A program made the translations under genes and the position numbers. The notes beneath the pieces are model-generated. The model was not told the origin of the DNA and made no database searches. It saw only the letters and a list, made by a program, of their open reading frames with translations. Of a stretch of DNA of 64,000 nucleotides, positions 26,234 to 34,267 are shown piece by piece; the stretch's first letter is position 1; every line of letters begins with the position of its first letter. The stretch is from CAAGNP01 sp964611185 (GTDB taxonomy: Bacteria; Bacteroidota; Bacteroidia; Bacteroidales; UBA932), in contig CAZSXE010000006.1 of the NCBI GenBank assembly GCA_964611185.1, positions 1 through 64,000 on the forward strand, written 5' to 3'.

Positions 26234-27474
26234 AATCCGTAATTTACACCCATAGCCGAACAAATTCTCTTAGGAATTTCAGTATTATCCATTCTTCCCG
26301 AGAAAAGCTCGCTGCCTGTGCCTATAGCGAAGACAGGGACATTTCCTCCGGTATGCGATCCGGTAGTCCACCCTATTTTAGCATCTTTATTAAAAACATC
26401 TATCTCATCTTTAGTGTTGGAATTTTCATAATTGGCAGCAGTAACCGCACCGTCCTTTGAATGTGTCTGCCCGGCAAGTTTGTCAAAAAAGAGAGAATAT
26501 CCCGATTCTCGCCCGAGGGCAATACCACCCGTTTCATGGTCAGCAGTTACCACTATTAAAGTTTCGTCGGGGTGCTCTAAATAGAATTGATAAGCTACAT
26601 CAACAGCTGCTGAGAGATCTAAAACCTCTAAGAAAGTTCCTTTAGCATCATTGGCATGAGCCGCCCAATCTATCTTTCCACCCTCTGCCATAATGAAAAA
26701 GCCATCTCCCTTATCGAGGAAATCAATCGCAGATTTGACTATTTGAGAAAGGGTAAGATCTCCCTCTTTTCTGTCGATAGCGTAAGGAAGTTCCGTGCTC
26801 TGAATCCCGTTTTTTTGAAGCAGAATGACTTTATCTGAACTATCCTTCAAAGCATTAAATTCCTCAAGTCCTGCGGCAATAGAATATCCTGCGCCCTTTG
26901 CCATATCGTAGGTAGAGGGGAGATCTTTGTTTTTGCCCTCGGGCAATAAAAAACCTCCACCAGCAAAGAAATCGAAGCCGGATTCAGAGAGCTGCTTAGA
27001 AATTAGATAATAATCGCTTCTGCTGATAGAATTGGCATAAAAAGAGGCAGGGGTAGCGTGGTCAATAGAGACTGTGGTCATAATTCCCACAGGAAATCCC
27101 GCTTCTTTAATATTATATGCTATACTTGTAAGATTTGAAGAGTCCGGGGCCACTCCGAGGAAATGGTTGTTAGTTTTATAACCGGTAGAAAGAGCCGTAC
27201 CGGCAGCTGAAGAACAGGTAATGTCATTTGAAGCAGAATAAGTCGATGCCATTCCCAATACCGGAAATTTGGTAAATGACAACGGCTCCCTCCCTATCTT
27301 TCCCGAATTGATATACGATAGGTAAGCCTCTGCACCTGAAACATGAGAGAAGCCCATACCATCACCTATAAAATAAAAAACATACTTTGCCTTCGGTGTT
27401 TCGCAGCAATCACTGCAAGATGTAAATGAGGCAAAAGAGAACAACAAAAGGAGAAGAACAGCTGATTTTTTCAT
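26230..27474 (-). CDS. Alkaline phosphatase, lipoprotein
   Basis: The 414-residue product has a lipoprotein signal (lipobox ending C20, FTSC) and the alkaline-phosphatase fold: metal site FIGDGMGFSH, catalytic-serine region ITCSSAAGTALSTG, HATPASFYA, MAEGGKIDWAAHANDA, VVTADHETGG and HTGGNVPVFAIGTG. It hydrolyses phosphate monoesters at the cell surface. The overlap of its stop with the start of the glycosidase gene indicates joint translation, perhaps for use of phosphorylated glycans. It is separated from the exbD genes upstream by a hairpin. Confidence 0.92.
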   Translation of the reverse strand: MKKSAVLLLLLFSFASFTSCSDCCETPKAKYVFYFIGDGMGFSHVSGAEAYLSYINSGKIGREPLSFTKFPVLGMASTYSASNDITCSSAAGTALSTGYKTNNHFLGVAPDSSNLTSIAYNIKEAGFPVGIMTTVSIDHATPASFYANSISRSDYYLISKQLSESGFDFFAGGGFLLPEGKNKDLPSTYDMAKGAGYSIAAGLEEFNALKDSSDKVILLQKNGIQSTELPYAIDRKEGDLTLSQIVKSAIDFLDKGDGFFIMAEGGKIDWAAHANDAKGTFLEVLDLSAAVDVAYQFYLEHPDETLIVVTADHETGGIALGRESGYSLFFDKLAGQTHSKDGAVTAANYENSNTKDEIDVFNKDAKIGWTTGSHTGGNVPVFAIGTGSELFSGRMDNTEIPKRICSAMGVNYGL

Positions 27475-27492
27475 TATTTTGATTTAATTAAA

Positions 27493-27524
27493 GAATGGGT
27501 GACTCCCTAAGAAACCACCCATTC
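27493..27524 (-). terminator. Hairpin after exbD operon
   Basis: Perfect 9-bp arms (GAATGGGTG at 27493-27501 and CACCCATTC at 27516-27524) flank a 14-nt loop between the second exbD stop and the phosphatase start. On the minus strand the stem is followed by TTTAATTAAAT, a weak U-tract. It probably ends or attenuates transcription of the exb genes. Confidence 0.6.
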
Positions 27525-27544
27525 CATATATAATAGTCCACCTG

Positions 27545-28021
27545 TTAATATGCAGGCTTAGCCGATTTTCTGGCGGCGTACATAATCTTTAGGGCAGAAC
27601 AGCGCCTAAGCTCTTGCTTAACCTCTGTTACTATACCCATAAGAGTTTCTTCGTCAACATTCAATGATATGGTGATTAACTCTCTGTCAGCTTCGCTTCT
27701 CGCATCGCGTTCGGCAGCGACAAAGTCTCTAATATCAAGAACAGATTTGAAAGAGTCATTCAACTGGATACGAGAATCGGTACCAAACTGATTTTGATAC
27801 TGTCTCGAAGGTGTTCCAATGTAAATATATGATGCAAGTTCTTTCCTTTCAAGCTTAGCAATTTCTGTAGCTGCAGGAAGTTTAACCTGTACCATTCTAT
27901 CAGTCTTACGCATACTGGTCGAAACCATAAAGAACATAAGAATCATAAATACAATATCGGGCAAAGAAGCCGTATTGATTGCGGGGAGCCCCCCTTTTCC
28001 TTTTCTGATAAATTTAGCCAT
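27545..28021 (-). CDS. exbD: ExbD/TolR family biopolymer transport protein (second)
   Basis: The 158-residue protein has one N-terminal membrane helix with the essential Asp (D22 in ASLPDIVFMILMFFMV) and a periplasmic domain. ExbD dimers sit in the ExbB pentamer and convert proton flow into work. It is the last gene of an exbB / 4-TM / exbD / exbD operon, 14 bp after the first exbD copy. The two ExbD proteins differ in length and sequence and may form a heterodimer. Confidence 0.88.
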   Translation of the reverse strand: MAKFIRKGKGGLPAINTASLPDIVFMILMFFMVSTSMRKTDRMVQVKLPAATEIAKLERKELASYIYIGTPSRQYQNQFGTDSRIQLNDSFKSVLDIRDFVAAERDARSEADRELITISLNVDEETLMGIVTEVKQELRRCSALKIMYAARKSAKPAY

Positions 28022-28035
28022 ACTGAAATCCTCCT

Positions 28036-28620
28036 TTATTTCTTTTTACTAACATCTTTAGGTTCTGCCTCAGAGATATTTTGCGGAATAGCTTTTCTGA
28101 CAATTTTCTGCTGTTCCTCATCGAGGGCAGCGTAATTTTTGCCGAAATTAACAGTCGCAAACTGGTCTCTTATAGTATTGATAGCCCTAACGAGAGCATT
28201 CTGAACTTCAATATAGACTGTATAGTGTGTACTACGGTCATTTTGAAGAGAAATAACTCCCTCAGAAACTGCATACTCTCCGAATCCTTCAATTTCTGTC
28301 ATTTTTTTAGCGGAGAGCTTTTCGTTATTAGTAGGGTTAGTTAAAAAGTCTATTACGATTTGATCAAGTTGACTAGCATCAGAAATATATTGTGATCCGG
28401 CAAACACAGCATCCTTAGAGTTGATTTTTACCTCCAATATGTTCCTACGATTTACTTTTATGTCTTCCACTTTCTGATTCTTTTCAGGCATAGGGGGAAG
28501 GCGTCTCGAGATACCCTGTTCGGTATCCATCGTAGTGACCATAAGGAAGAATATCAACATAAGGAAAGAGATATCTGCCATTGATCCTCCGTTAATTTCG
28601 GGTGTTGATTTTGATGCCAT
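28036..28620 (-). CDS. exbD: ExbD/TolR family biopolymer transport protein (first)
   Basis: This 194-residue ExbD paralogue has its membrane helix near the start (GGSMADISFLMLIFFLMVTTM, with D16 as the channel aspartate) and a longer periplasmic domain than its partner. It starts 10 bp after the 4-TM gene. Tandem, unequal exbD genes are common in Bacteroidetes. Confidence 0.88.
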   Translation of the reverse strand: MASKSTPEINGGSMADISFLMLIFFLMVTTMDTEQGISRRLPPMPEKNQKVEDIKVNRRNILEVKINSKDAVFAGSQYISDASQLDQIVIDFLTNPTNNEKLSAKKMTEIEGFGEYAVSEGVISLQNDRSTHYTVYIEVQNALVRAINTIRDQFATVNFGKNYAALDEEQQKIVRKAIPQNISEAEPKDVSKKK

Positions 28621-28630
28621 ATCTTTAATA

Positions 28631-29089
28631 TTAGCGTTTCTTTATCATATTCATCACAGCACCGCCTACAATAACTAAAACGGTGACAGCAATAAGAATA
28701 TATGTAAGTATAAGAATAGCATCCGTCATTTTCAAAGCAGACTCTGTCGGAGCTTTAGTTACATTTGCTTGAACGGGTGCGCCGGAAGCAAGGAAGTAAG
28801 ATGCCACTACCAAAACGATGGCAATACCCAGTGTGATACCTGTCTTCTTTAGTGATTTGGGATTCTGAATCATTGCTAAAACAGAAAGAGCAATCACAAG
28901 AATAATGGCCACAGCGGAAAGAGCGTACATCCACCAGATAATGCCGTCCACCATAGTAGTACTGTTCATCACATCTTTCAGATTAGCGATTTTGAACATT
29001 CCAGTACCACTCTGCATGTAGAATAAAACTACAAGGACCAAGCATATAGCCAGTAGAGCGTATTCTATATATTTTGCAAATTTAAACAT
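28631..29089 (-). CDS. Four-helix membrane protein of the ExbB-ExbD operon, function unknown
   Basis: I do not recognise a named family. The 152-residue protein has four predicted membrane helices (about residues 7-25, 47-70, 83-102 and 121-146), short loops, and a basic end (MIKKR). It lies between exbB and the two exbD genes with gaps of 10 and 19 bp, so it is almost certainly made with them. A structural or regulatory subunit of that motor is the simplest guess. Confidence 0.75.
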   Translation of the reverse strand: MFKFAKYIEYALLAICLVLVVLFYMQSGTGMFKIANLKDVMNSTTMVDGIIWWMYALSAVAIILVIALSVLAMIQNPKSLKKTGITLGIAIVLVVASYFLASGAPVQANVTKAPTESALKMTDAILILTYILIAVTVLVIVGGAVMNMIKKR

Positions 29090-29108
29090 AATAAATACTC
29101 GTTTTCAA

Positions 29109-29882
29109 TTATTTATTTTGGAACTTAACCAACATATCGACTAAAGAGATAGAAGAATCTTCCATACCGATAACGATTGAGTCAACTTTAGATACGAGGT
29201 AATTGTATATGAACTGAAGAAGGATAGCTACGATAAGACCACCTACTGTGGTAATCAATGCAACTTTCATACCTCCTGCAACCAACGTCGGGCTAATATC
29301 ACCGGCAGCCTGGATTTCATCAAATGCCTGGATCATACCGATAACTGTTCCCATGAATCCTAACATAGGTGCTACAGCGATAAACAATGTAATCCATGAA
29401 AGTCCGCTTTCGAGCTGACCCATCTGAACTGAACCATAAGAAGTGATTGCTTTTTCAACTGCTTCCATACCTTGATCCATACGGAGTAATCCCTGATAGA
29501 AAATTGATGCCACAGGGCCTCTCGTATTACGGCAAACTTCTTTAGCAGCCTCAACGCCACCTTCATCAAGAGCAGCTTGAACTTTTGAAAGAAGTTTTTC
29601 TGTGTTGGTGGTAGCTAAATTAAGATAAATAACTCTTTCAATAGCCACTGCCAAACCGAAGATAAGACATGCTAAAATAGTAGCCATGAATCCAGCGCCA
29701 CCCTCTATAAATTTAGTTTTAAGAGCCTGGTGAATAGGAATACCTGCCTGAGCTTCAACTTGTGTCGCTGCTGCAGCGGCTACTTCAGTCGTCTGAGGTG
29801 CTTCCTCTGTCTGTGCTGATGCATATTGAGCAGTAACGGTCATTAGACATACAACTGCCAAAAACATAAAAAATTTTTTCAT
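29109..29882 (-). CDS. exbB: MotA/TolQ/ExbB proton channel family protein
   Basis: The 257-residue product has a cleavable signal-like start (MKKFFMFLAVVCLMTVTAQYASAQ), an Ala/Thr/Glu-rich spacer, and three membrane helices (about 62-84, 165-185, 208-232). The last two carry the family patterns GLSWITLFIAVAPMLGFMGTVIGMI and TLVAGGMKVALITTVGGLIVAI. It forms the proton channel of an ExbB-ExbD motor. No tonB gene is attached to this operon; the nearest TonB-like gene is behind udk. Confidence 0.92.
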   Translation of the reverse strand: MKKFFMFLAVVCLMTVTAQYASAQTEEAPQTTEVAAAAATQVEAQAGIPIHQALKTKFIEGGAGFMATILACLIFGLAVAIERVIYLNLATTNTEKLLSKVQAALDEGGVEAAKEVCRNTRGPVASIFYQGLLRMDQGMEAVEKAITSYGSVQMGQLESGLSWITLFIAVAPMLGFMGTVIGMIQAFDEIQAAGDISPTLVAGGMKVALITTVGGLIVAILLQFIYNYLVSKVDSIVIGMEDSSISLVDMLVKFQNK

Positions 29883-29951
29883 AAAAATTTTGAGAGATTA
29901 GTTATTAAATAAATTATTAAATTAGTTTTATACATTAAAAAAATCTTTTTG

Positions 29952-30039
29952 CGGAGAAGGCGGGATTCGAACCCGCGAAGCCCTTTAGGAGCTTACGCAC
30001 TTTCCAGGCGCGCGCCTTCGACCACTCGGCCACCTCTCC
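29952..30039 (-). tRNA. tRNA-Ser (anticodon GGA)
   Basis: On the minus strand an 88-nt class II tRNA folds fully. It has a 7-bp acceptor stem (GGAGAGG with CTTCTCC, one G-T pair), a D-arm, an anticodon stem CGCGC/GTGCG around loop CTGGAAA, a long variable arm (AAGCTCC/GGGCTT type) and a T-arm GCGGG-TTCGAAT-CCCGC, then discriminator G. The anticodon GGA reads UCC and UCU serine codons. The 3' CCA is not encoded. Confidence 0.95.
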
Positions 30040-30086
30040 AAATACACATTTTCAAATAATTTTTACCTTTCCTGTAAAAATATCGC

Positions 30087-30094
30087 CAAATTTA
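30087..30094 (-). promoter_or_regulatory. Predicted -7 element upstream of tRNA-Ser
   Basis: The minus strand reads TAAATTTG, matching TAnnTTTG, 47 bp before the mature 5' end of the tRNA. It lies in the gap after the asparaginase gene and may also supply transcription for the exbB operon. Confidence 0.45.
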
Positions 30095-30115
30095 AGAATT
30101 ATTTTTTTAATATAG

Positions 30116-31150
30116 CTATTCTTTTGATATTTCTCCACGAAGATTTTTTGACAGGAATGACTTAACCGCTGAATTGTCAGCAAATTGACCTAAAAGAAAA
30201 TATAACTTTGTTAAGGCTGCTTCTATAGTAATATCCTCTCCACTTACTACTCCGGCCCTTTTTAATGCCACTCCGGTGGCATAAGCATCCATATCCACAC
30301 TTCCGGCCTGACACTGAGTCACATTCATCACTACTATTCCGCTGTCGATTACATTTTTTACAGCATTAATAAAAGAAGTGTTGGTGGGTGCATTTCCAGA
30401 GCCAAAAGTTTCAAGAATGACAGCTCTGAGTCCCTCAATTTTTGCAACCGCTTCTATGTTTTTAATCTGAAGTCCCGGAACTATTTTCACAATAGCCACC
30501 TCGGGAGATAACATATAATTGACTTTAAACTTTTCTTCCGGAGCAGGATACCTGATAATTGATTTGTTAAATCTGATATGAATCCCAACATCTGCAAGAA
30601 CCGGGAAATTTGCCGACCTGAAAGCTCGGAAATTTTCTGCATTATACTTGGTAGTCCTGTTTCCCCGATAGAGCTGACTTTCAAAATAGATACACACCTC
30701 CGGAACCATCGGGAGGCCATTTTCTCTGCTTGCAGCAGCAATCTCGATAGAAGAGATAAGATTCTCCTTTCCATCCGTTCTGAGCATTCCTATGGGGAGC
30801 TGGCTCCCTGTAAAGACCACCGGCTTACTCAGATTTTCGAGCATAAAGCTCAATGCAGAGGCAGAATATGACATAGTATCAGTCCCGTGAAGTATCACAA
30901 AACCATCGTATTTGTCATAATTTCGCTCAATAATCCTTGCAAGCTTATCCCAAAATGGTATATCGGCATCAGAAGAGTCGATGACAGGGTCAAACGAGTA
31001 CGAATCGATAATATATCCGAATTTCTTCAATTCAGGAACCTCTTCTGTTATTTGTGAAAAATCAAACGGAACTAAGGCCATTGTTTCAGAATCCTGTTTC
31101 ATCCCGATAGTACCACCGGTATATATAAGAAGTATCGATTTATTTTTCAT
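30116..31150 (-). CDS. ansA: Type I L-asparaginase
   Basis: The 344-residue enzyme hydrolyses asparagine to aspartate and ammonia. The first catalytic Thr lies in LLIYTGGTIGM near the N-terminus and the second in VILHGTDTMSYSASAL; VFTGSQLPIGMLRTDG is also typical. No signal peptide is seen, consistent with the cytoplasmic type I enzyme. I start at ATG 31150, directly before the first strand, rather than at an in-frame GTG six codons upstream. Confidence 0.93.
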   Translation of the reverse strand: MKNKSILLIYTGGTIGMKQDSETMALVPFDFSQITEEVPELKKFGYIIDSYSFDPVIDSSDADIPFWDKLARIIERNYDKYDGFVILHGTDTMSYSASALSFMLENLSKPVVFTGSQLPIGMLRTDGKENLISSIEIAAASRENGLPMVPEVCIYFESQLYRGNRTTKYNAENFRAFRSANFPVLADVGIHIRFNKSIIRYPAPEEKFKVNYMLSPEVAIVKIVPGLQIKNIEAVAKIEGLRAVILETFGSGNAPTNTSFINAVKNVIDSGIVVMNVTQCQAGSVDMDAYATGVALKRAGVVSGEDITIEAALTKLYFLLGQFADNSAVKSFLSKNLRGEISKE

Positions 31151-31189
31151 ACCCAAAATATTATGCACAATTCACAAAAGTAATAATTC

Positions 31190-31966
31190 TCATCTCAATT
31201 TGAAAAGATCTAAAGCATTTTTTGTCGTAAATTCCATGACATTTTTTTCATCGGTTTCTTTTATTTGCGCCACCTTCGAGACGATATAAGGGAGATATGA
31301 GGACTCGTTTCGCTTCCCTCTAAATGGCACCGGTGTAAGCCACGGGGCATCTGTTTCAAGAAGTATGCTTTCATTCGGAATCTCTTTCAGCACCGATGCA
31401 ATACCGGCATTCTTATAAGTGACTACACCTCCGATACCGATTTTGAAATCGCCGTATTTTAAAATTCGATGATAAGTTTCAAGACTTCCGGTATATGCAT
31501 GAAAGACTCCTCTAAAGCAAATACCCTCGGATTTAGCCCTGTCCAACACCTCGAAAATATCCTCGGTAGCCTCTCTGAGATGGATTATGACAGGGAGCGA
31601 ATATTGCTCTGCGAGCAATAGTTGACTCAGCAACGCTTCCTTCTGCTCCTTAATAAATTCCCTGCTCCAGTACCCGTCGAGGCCTATTTCACCCACTGCG
31701 TAAAATTGGCCGGAGGCTAAATTATTCTTCACATATAATAACTCTTTCCTCCAAAAACCATTTACTGAAGTAGGGTGTAACCCAATACATGGGTATGCAA
31801 AATCAGGGTACTGCTCCGCCACCTGCATCATTCTCTCATGGTAGGAAGAATCAATTCCGGGCATTATGCATTTCCCGACACCGGCATTCTCCACACGAAG
31901 AATCATCTCCTGAAAATCGGAATTATATGCAGAATCGTATAAATGTGAATGTGTATCAATAATCAT
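31190..31966 (-). CDS. tatD: TatD family hydrolase (DNase)
   Basis: The 258-residue metal-dependent hydrolase shows the TIM-barrel metal motifs IIDTHSHLYD at the start, AVGEIGLDGYW, PVIIHLREA, FHAYTGSLE, IGIGGVVTYKNA and LLETDAPWLTP. TatD proteins act as DNases in DNA repair and degradation, though the natural substrate often remains unsettled. ATG 31966 is chosen because it puts the first metal motif at residue 4. It follows dprA after 19 bp. Confidence 0.92.
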   Translation of the reverse strand: MIIDTHSHLYDSAYNSDFQEMILRVENAGVGKCIMPGIDSSYHERMMQVAEQYPDFAYPCIGLHPTSVNGFWRKELLYVKNNLASGQFYAVGEIGLDGYWSREFIKEQKEALLSQLLLAEQYSLPVIIHLREATEDIFEVLDRAKSEGICFRGVFHAYTGSLETYHRILKYGDFKIGIGGVVTYKNAGIASVLKEIPNESILLETDAPWLTPVPFRGKRNESSYLPYIVSKVAQIKETDEKNVMEFTTKNALDLFKLR

Positions 31967-31985
31967 AATAAAATCATAAAATAAA

Positions 31986-33101
31986 TCACCTGATGAGCGA
32001 AAACCTCCCTGACACATCGGACACTACTCTCCCTGCCATCTCAAGATCGGTCAAATTCTGCACCACTTCGCGCAATGGACATTCGGCCGCTTTGCTAATC
32101 TCATCCACATCCAACAGGTCATAAGAAGAGAGAAGTTTAACAATCCTCCTTGCTGTTTGGTTATCACTATCAAAGGTAAGAAGTTTTGGGATGTCTGCAC
32201 TATTATTCAGAGATTTTTTCCAACCCATCTCCCTCCCTATAACATCAATATTATTGACACAGCAGGCGATATTGTTTTTTATCAGATTATTACACCCCTT
32301 CGACAATTCATCAGTAATTTTACCCGGGACAGCGAAAACATCTCTCGAATAATCAAATGCCATACGGGAGGTAATCACCCCTCCCCCCTCTTCTCCCGAT
32401 TCTATAAGAACGGTAGCATCCGAAAGCCCTGCGATAATTCTGTTTCTTCTTATAAAATTCAAAGCAAGCGGCACAGTTTGTGAAAAATATTCCGAAAGAA
32501 TCCCCCCATGTTCTACCATATCTACCGCAATATCTCTATGTTTTTGGGGATATATTTTATCTAAACCCGTGGCCATAACCCCGACAGTATCAAGTCCAAG
32601 CCTCAAAGCTGCCTTATGAGCGCATATATCTATTCCTAATGCAAGTCCACTAACAATAACAGGAGGGTCATTTAGATTTGAAAGCCCTTCCATAATCTGC
32701 TCACACATTCCAAGTCCATAAGGGGTAGCCCTTCTTGTCCCCACGATTGAGACAATGCCGGAGCTGTTTAAATCAGCCGTCCCCCTGTAAAACAACACTA
32801 TAGGAGCATCAGCACACTCCCTCAGTCTGTAAGGGTAATCGGAATCTTTTATATAATATATTCTGACACCGTGATTTACAGCCCATTCTACCTCTTGTTC
32901 GCTTCTTTTGAGGATAGAATTATCAAGAAATTCATCTGCATATCGCGATTTGTGACCGAGTAAATCGGTAAGTTCCGCCACTGAAAGGGAAAAAACATCA
33001 GAGGGGGAGGAGATTTTATCAATGAGACACCTCGCCCCCAAACAATCATAATTAAAAATTCTGCTTATCGCACAAGCATATACAAGTTCACCATAATCCA
33101 T
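31986..33101 (-). CDS. dprA: DNA-processing protein DprA
   Basis: The 371-residue protein has an N-terminal helix-hairpin-helix-like part, the Rossmann-fold DprA core (SIVGTRRATPYGL, VVSGLALGIDICAHKAAL, VGVMATGLDKIYPQKH, EYF, LNFIRRNRIIAGLSDATVLIESGEEGGGVITSR, FAVPG) and a C-terminal winged-helix-like domain (about 300-371). DprA loads RecA on incoming single-stranded DNA during natural transformation. Confidence 0.94.
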   Translation of the reverse strand: MDYGELVYACAISRIFNYDCLGARCLIDKISSPSDVFSLSVAELTDLLGHKSRYADEFLDNSILKRSEQEVEWAVNHGVRIYYIKDSDYPYRLRECADAPIVLFYRGTADLNSSGIVSIVGTRRATPYGLGMCEQIMEGLSNLNDPPVIVSGLALGIDICAHKAALRLGLDTVGVMATGLDKIYPQKHRDIAVDMVEHGGILSEYFSQTVPLALNFIRRNRIIAGLSDATVLIESGEEGGGVITSRMAFDYSRDVFAVPGKITDELSKGCNNLIKNNIACCVNNIDVIGREMGWKKSLNNSADIPKLLTFDSDNQTARRIVKLLSSYDLLDVDEISKAAECPLREVVQNLTDLEMAGRVVSDVSGRFSLIR

Positions 33102-33110
33102 ACTGCTAAA

Positions 33111-33143
33111 TTAATCTGCAATTCCGAATAATAAGCAGATTAA
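33111..33143 (-). terminator. Inverted repeat between queA and dprA
   Basis: Perfect 9-bp arms (TTAATCTGC at 33111-33119 and GCAGATTAA at 33135-33143) enclose a 15-nt AT-rich loop, 32 bp after the queA stop and 9 bp before the dprA ATG. It could end queA transcription or hold the dprA start in a folded leader. There is no convincing U-tract. Confidence 0.4.
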
Positions 33144-33175
33144 ATGTGCGAAATCGTCCGAAAAAAATATAAAAA

Positions 33176-34225
33176 TTATATAATCAGCATTGCATCGCCG
33201 TAAGTGCCGAATTTGTACCCCTCTTTAAGAGCCACCTTATATGCTTTCATCACTTTTTCAAATCCGCCAAAAGCGGCAGCAGTCATAAGCATAATAGAAG
33301 ATGGTAAATGAAAATTGGTAACAATAGCATCGGGGATGGAGAAATCATAAGGGGGAAAGATAAATTTATTGGTCCACCCTTCAAAAGGGTATATTTTTTT
33401 CTGCGTGGTAACAGGCGTTTCGAGAGCCCTTATTACAGTAGCCCCGATGGCAAATACTTTATTTCCCCTCTCTTTTGTCGCATTTATTTTATCTACTGTC
33501 TGTTCAGAGATAAAAATCTGTTCAGAATCTACACGATGCTTTGACAAATCTTCAACATCCACCGTGCGAAAATTCCCAAGACCCATGTGCAAAGTAACAA
33601 AAGTCCAGTCAACTCCTCTAATTTCCATTCTTTTGAAAAGTTCTCTGCTGAAATGAAGTCCGGCAGCGGGAGAAGAGACAGCCCCTTCCTTATCGGAAAA
33701 AATAGTCTGAAACCGTTCATTGTCTATCTCTTCCGCCTTGGGACGAATCCATTTAGGTATGGGCATCTCTCCCATCCTGTAAAGAGTCTCTTTAAATTCG
33801 TCATAAGGTCCGTCATATAGAAATCTTAGGGTACGCCCTCTCGAAGTAGTATTGTCTATCACTTCAGCTACCAAAGAATCATTCTCGCCGAAATAGAGCT
33901 TATTTCCTATTCTGATTTTTCGAGCGGGGTCCACAAGAACATCCCACAGCCTCTGCTCCTTATTCAACTCCCTTAAAAGAAAAACCTCAATCTGTGCGCC
34001 GGTTTTTTCTTTATTTCCACATAATCTGGCTGGAAAAACCTTTGTATCATTCAGCACAAAAATGTCACCGTCATTTGTGTAATCAATGATTTCTTTAAAA
34101 ATTTTATGTTCTATCTCCCCTGTATCCTTATGGAGAACCATCAGACGACAATCATCTCTGAAGACTGTCGGATATTTTGCTATCTGCTCAGCAGAAAGAT
34201 TAAAATTAAATTGAGAAAGTTTCAT
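33176..34225 (-). CDS. queA: S-adenosylmethionine:tRNA ribosyltransferase-isomerase
   Basis: The 349-residue enzyme builds epoxyqueuosine on tRNA in queuosine synthesis. Conserved segments are QIAKYPTVFRDDCRLMVL near the start, GDIFVLNDTKVFPARL, GAVSSPAAGLHFSREL, THLHMGLGNFRTV-like VTLHMGLGNFRTVDVEDL and ATVIRALET, plus NFHLPSSIMLMTAAAFGG near the end. The promoter element overlaps the stop codon of ctpA upstream. Confidence 0.95.
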   Translation of the reverse strand: MKLSQFNFNLSAEQIAKYPTVFRDDCRLMVLHKDTGEIEHKIFKEIIDYTNDGDIFVLNDTKVFPARLCGNKEKTGAQIEVFLLRELNKEQRLWDVLVDPARKIRIGNKLYFGENDSLVAEVIDNTTSRGRTLRFLYDGPYDEFKETLYRMGEMPIPKWIRPKAEEIDNERFQTIFSDKEGAVSSPAAGLHFSRELFKRMEIRGVDWTFVTLHMGLGNFRTVDVEDLSKHRVDSEQIFISEQTVDKINATKERGNKVFAIGATVIRALETPVTTQKKIYPFEGWTNKFIFPPYDFSIPDAIVTNFHLPSSIMLMTAAAFGGFEKVMKAYKVALKEGYKFGTYGDAMLII

Positions 34226-34259
34226 ACGAGACTTATACGAAAAAAATCCAAAAATGTTT

Positions 34260-34267
34260 CAAATTTA
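34260..34267 (-). promoter_or_regulatory. Predicted -7 element of queA promoter
   Basis: The minus strand reads TAAATTTG, matching TAnnTTTG, 34 bp before the queA ATG. It overlaps the ctpA stop codon, so the sequence serves both roles. Confidence 0.5.

Noticed and set aside
29941..30060. Additional tRNA or small RNA next to tRNA-Ser
   Set aside because: Only one cloverleaf folds; flanks are AT-rich without further structure.
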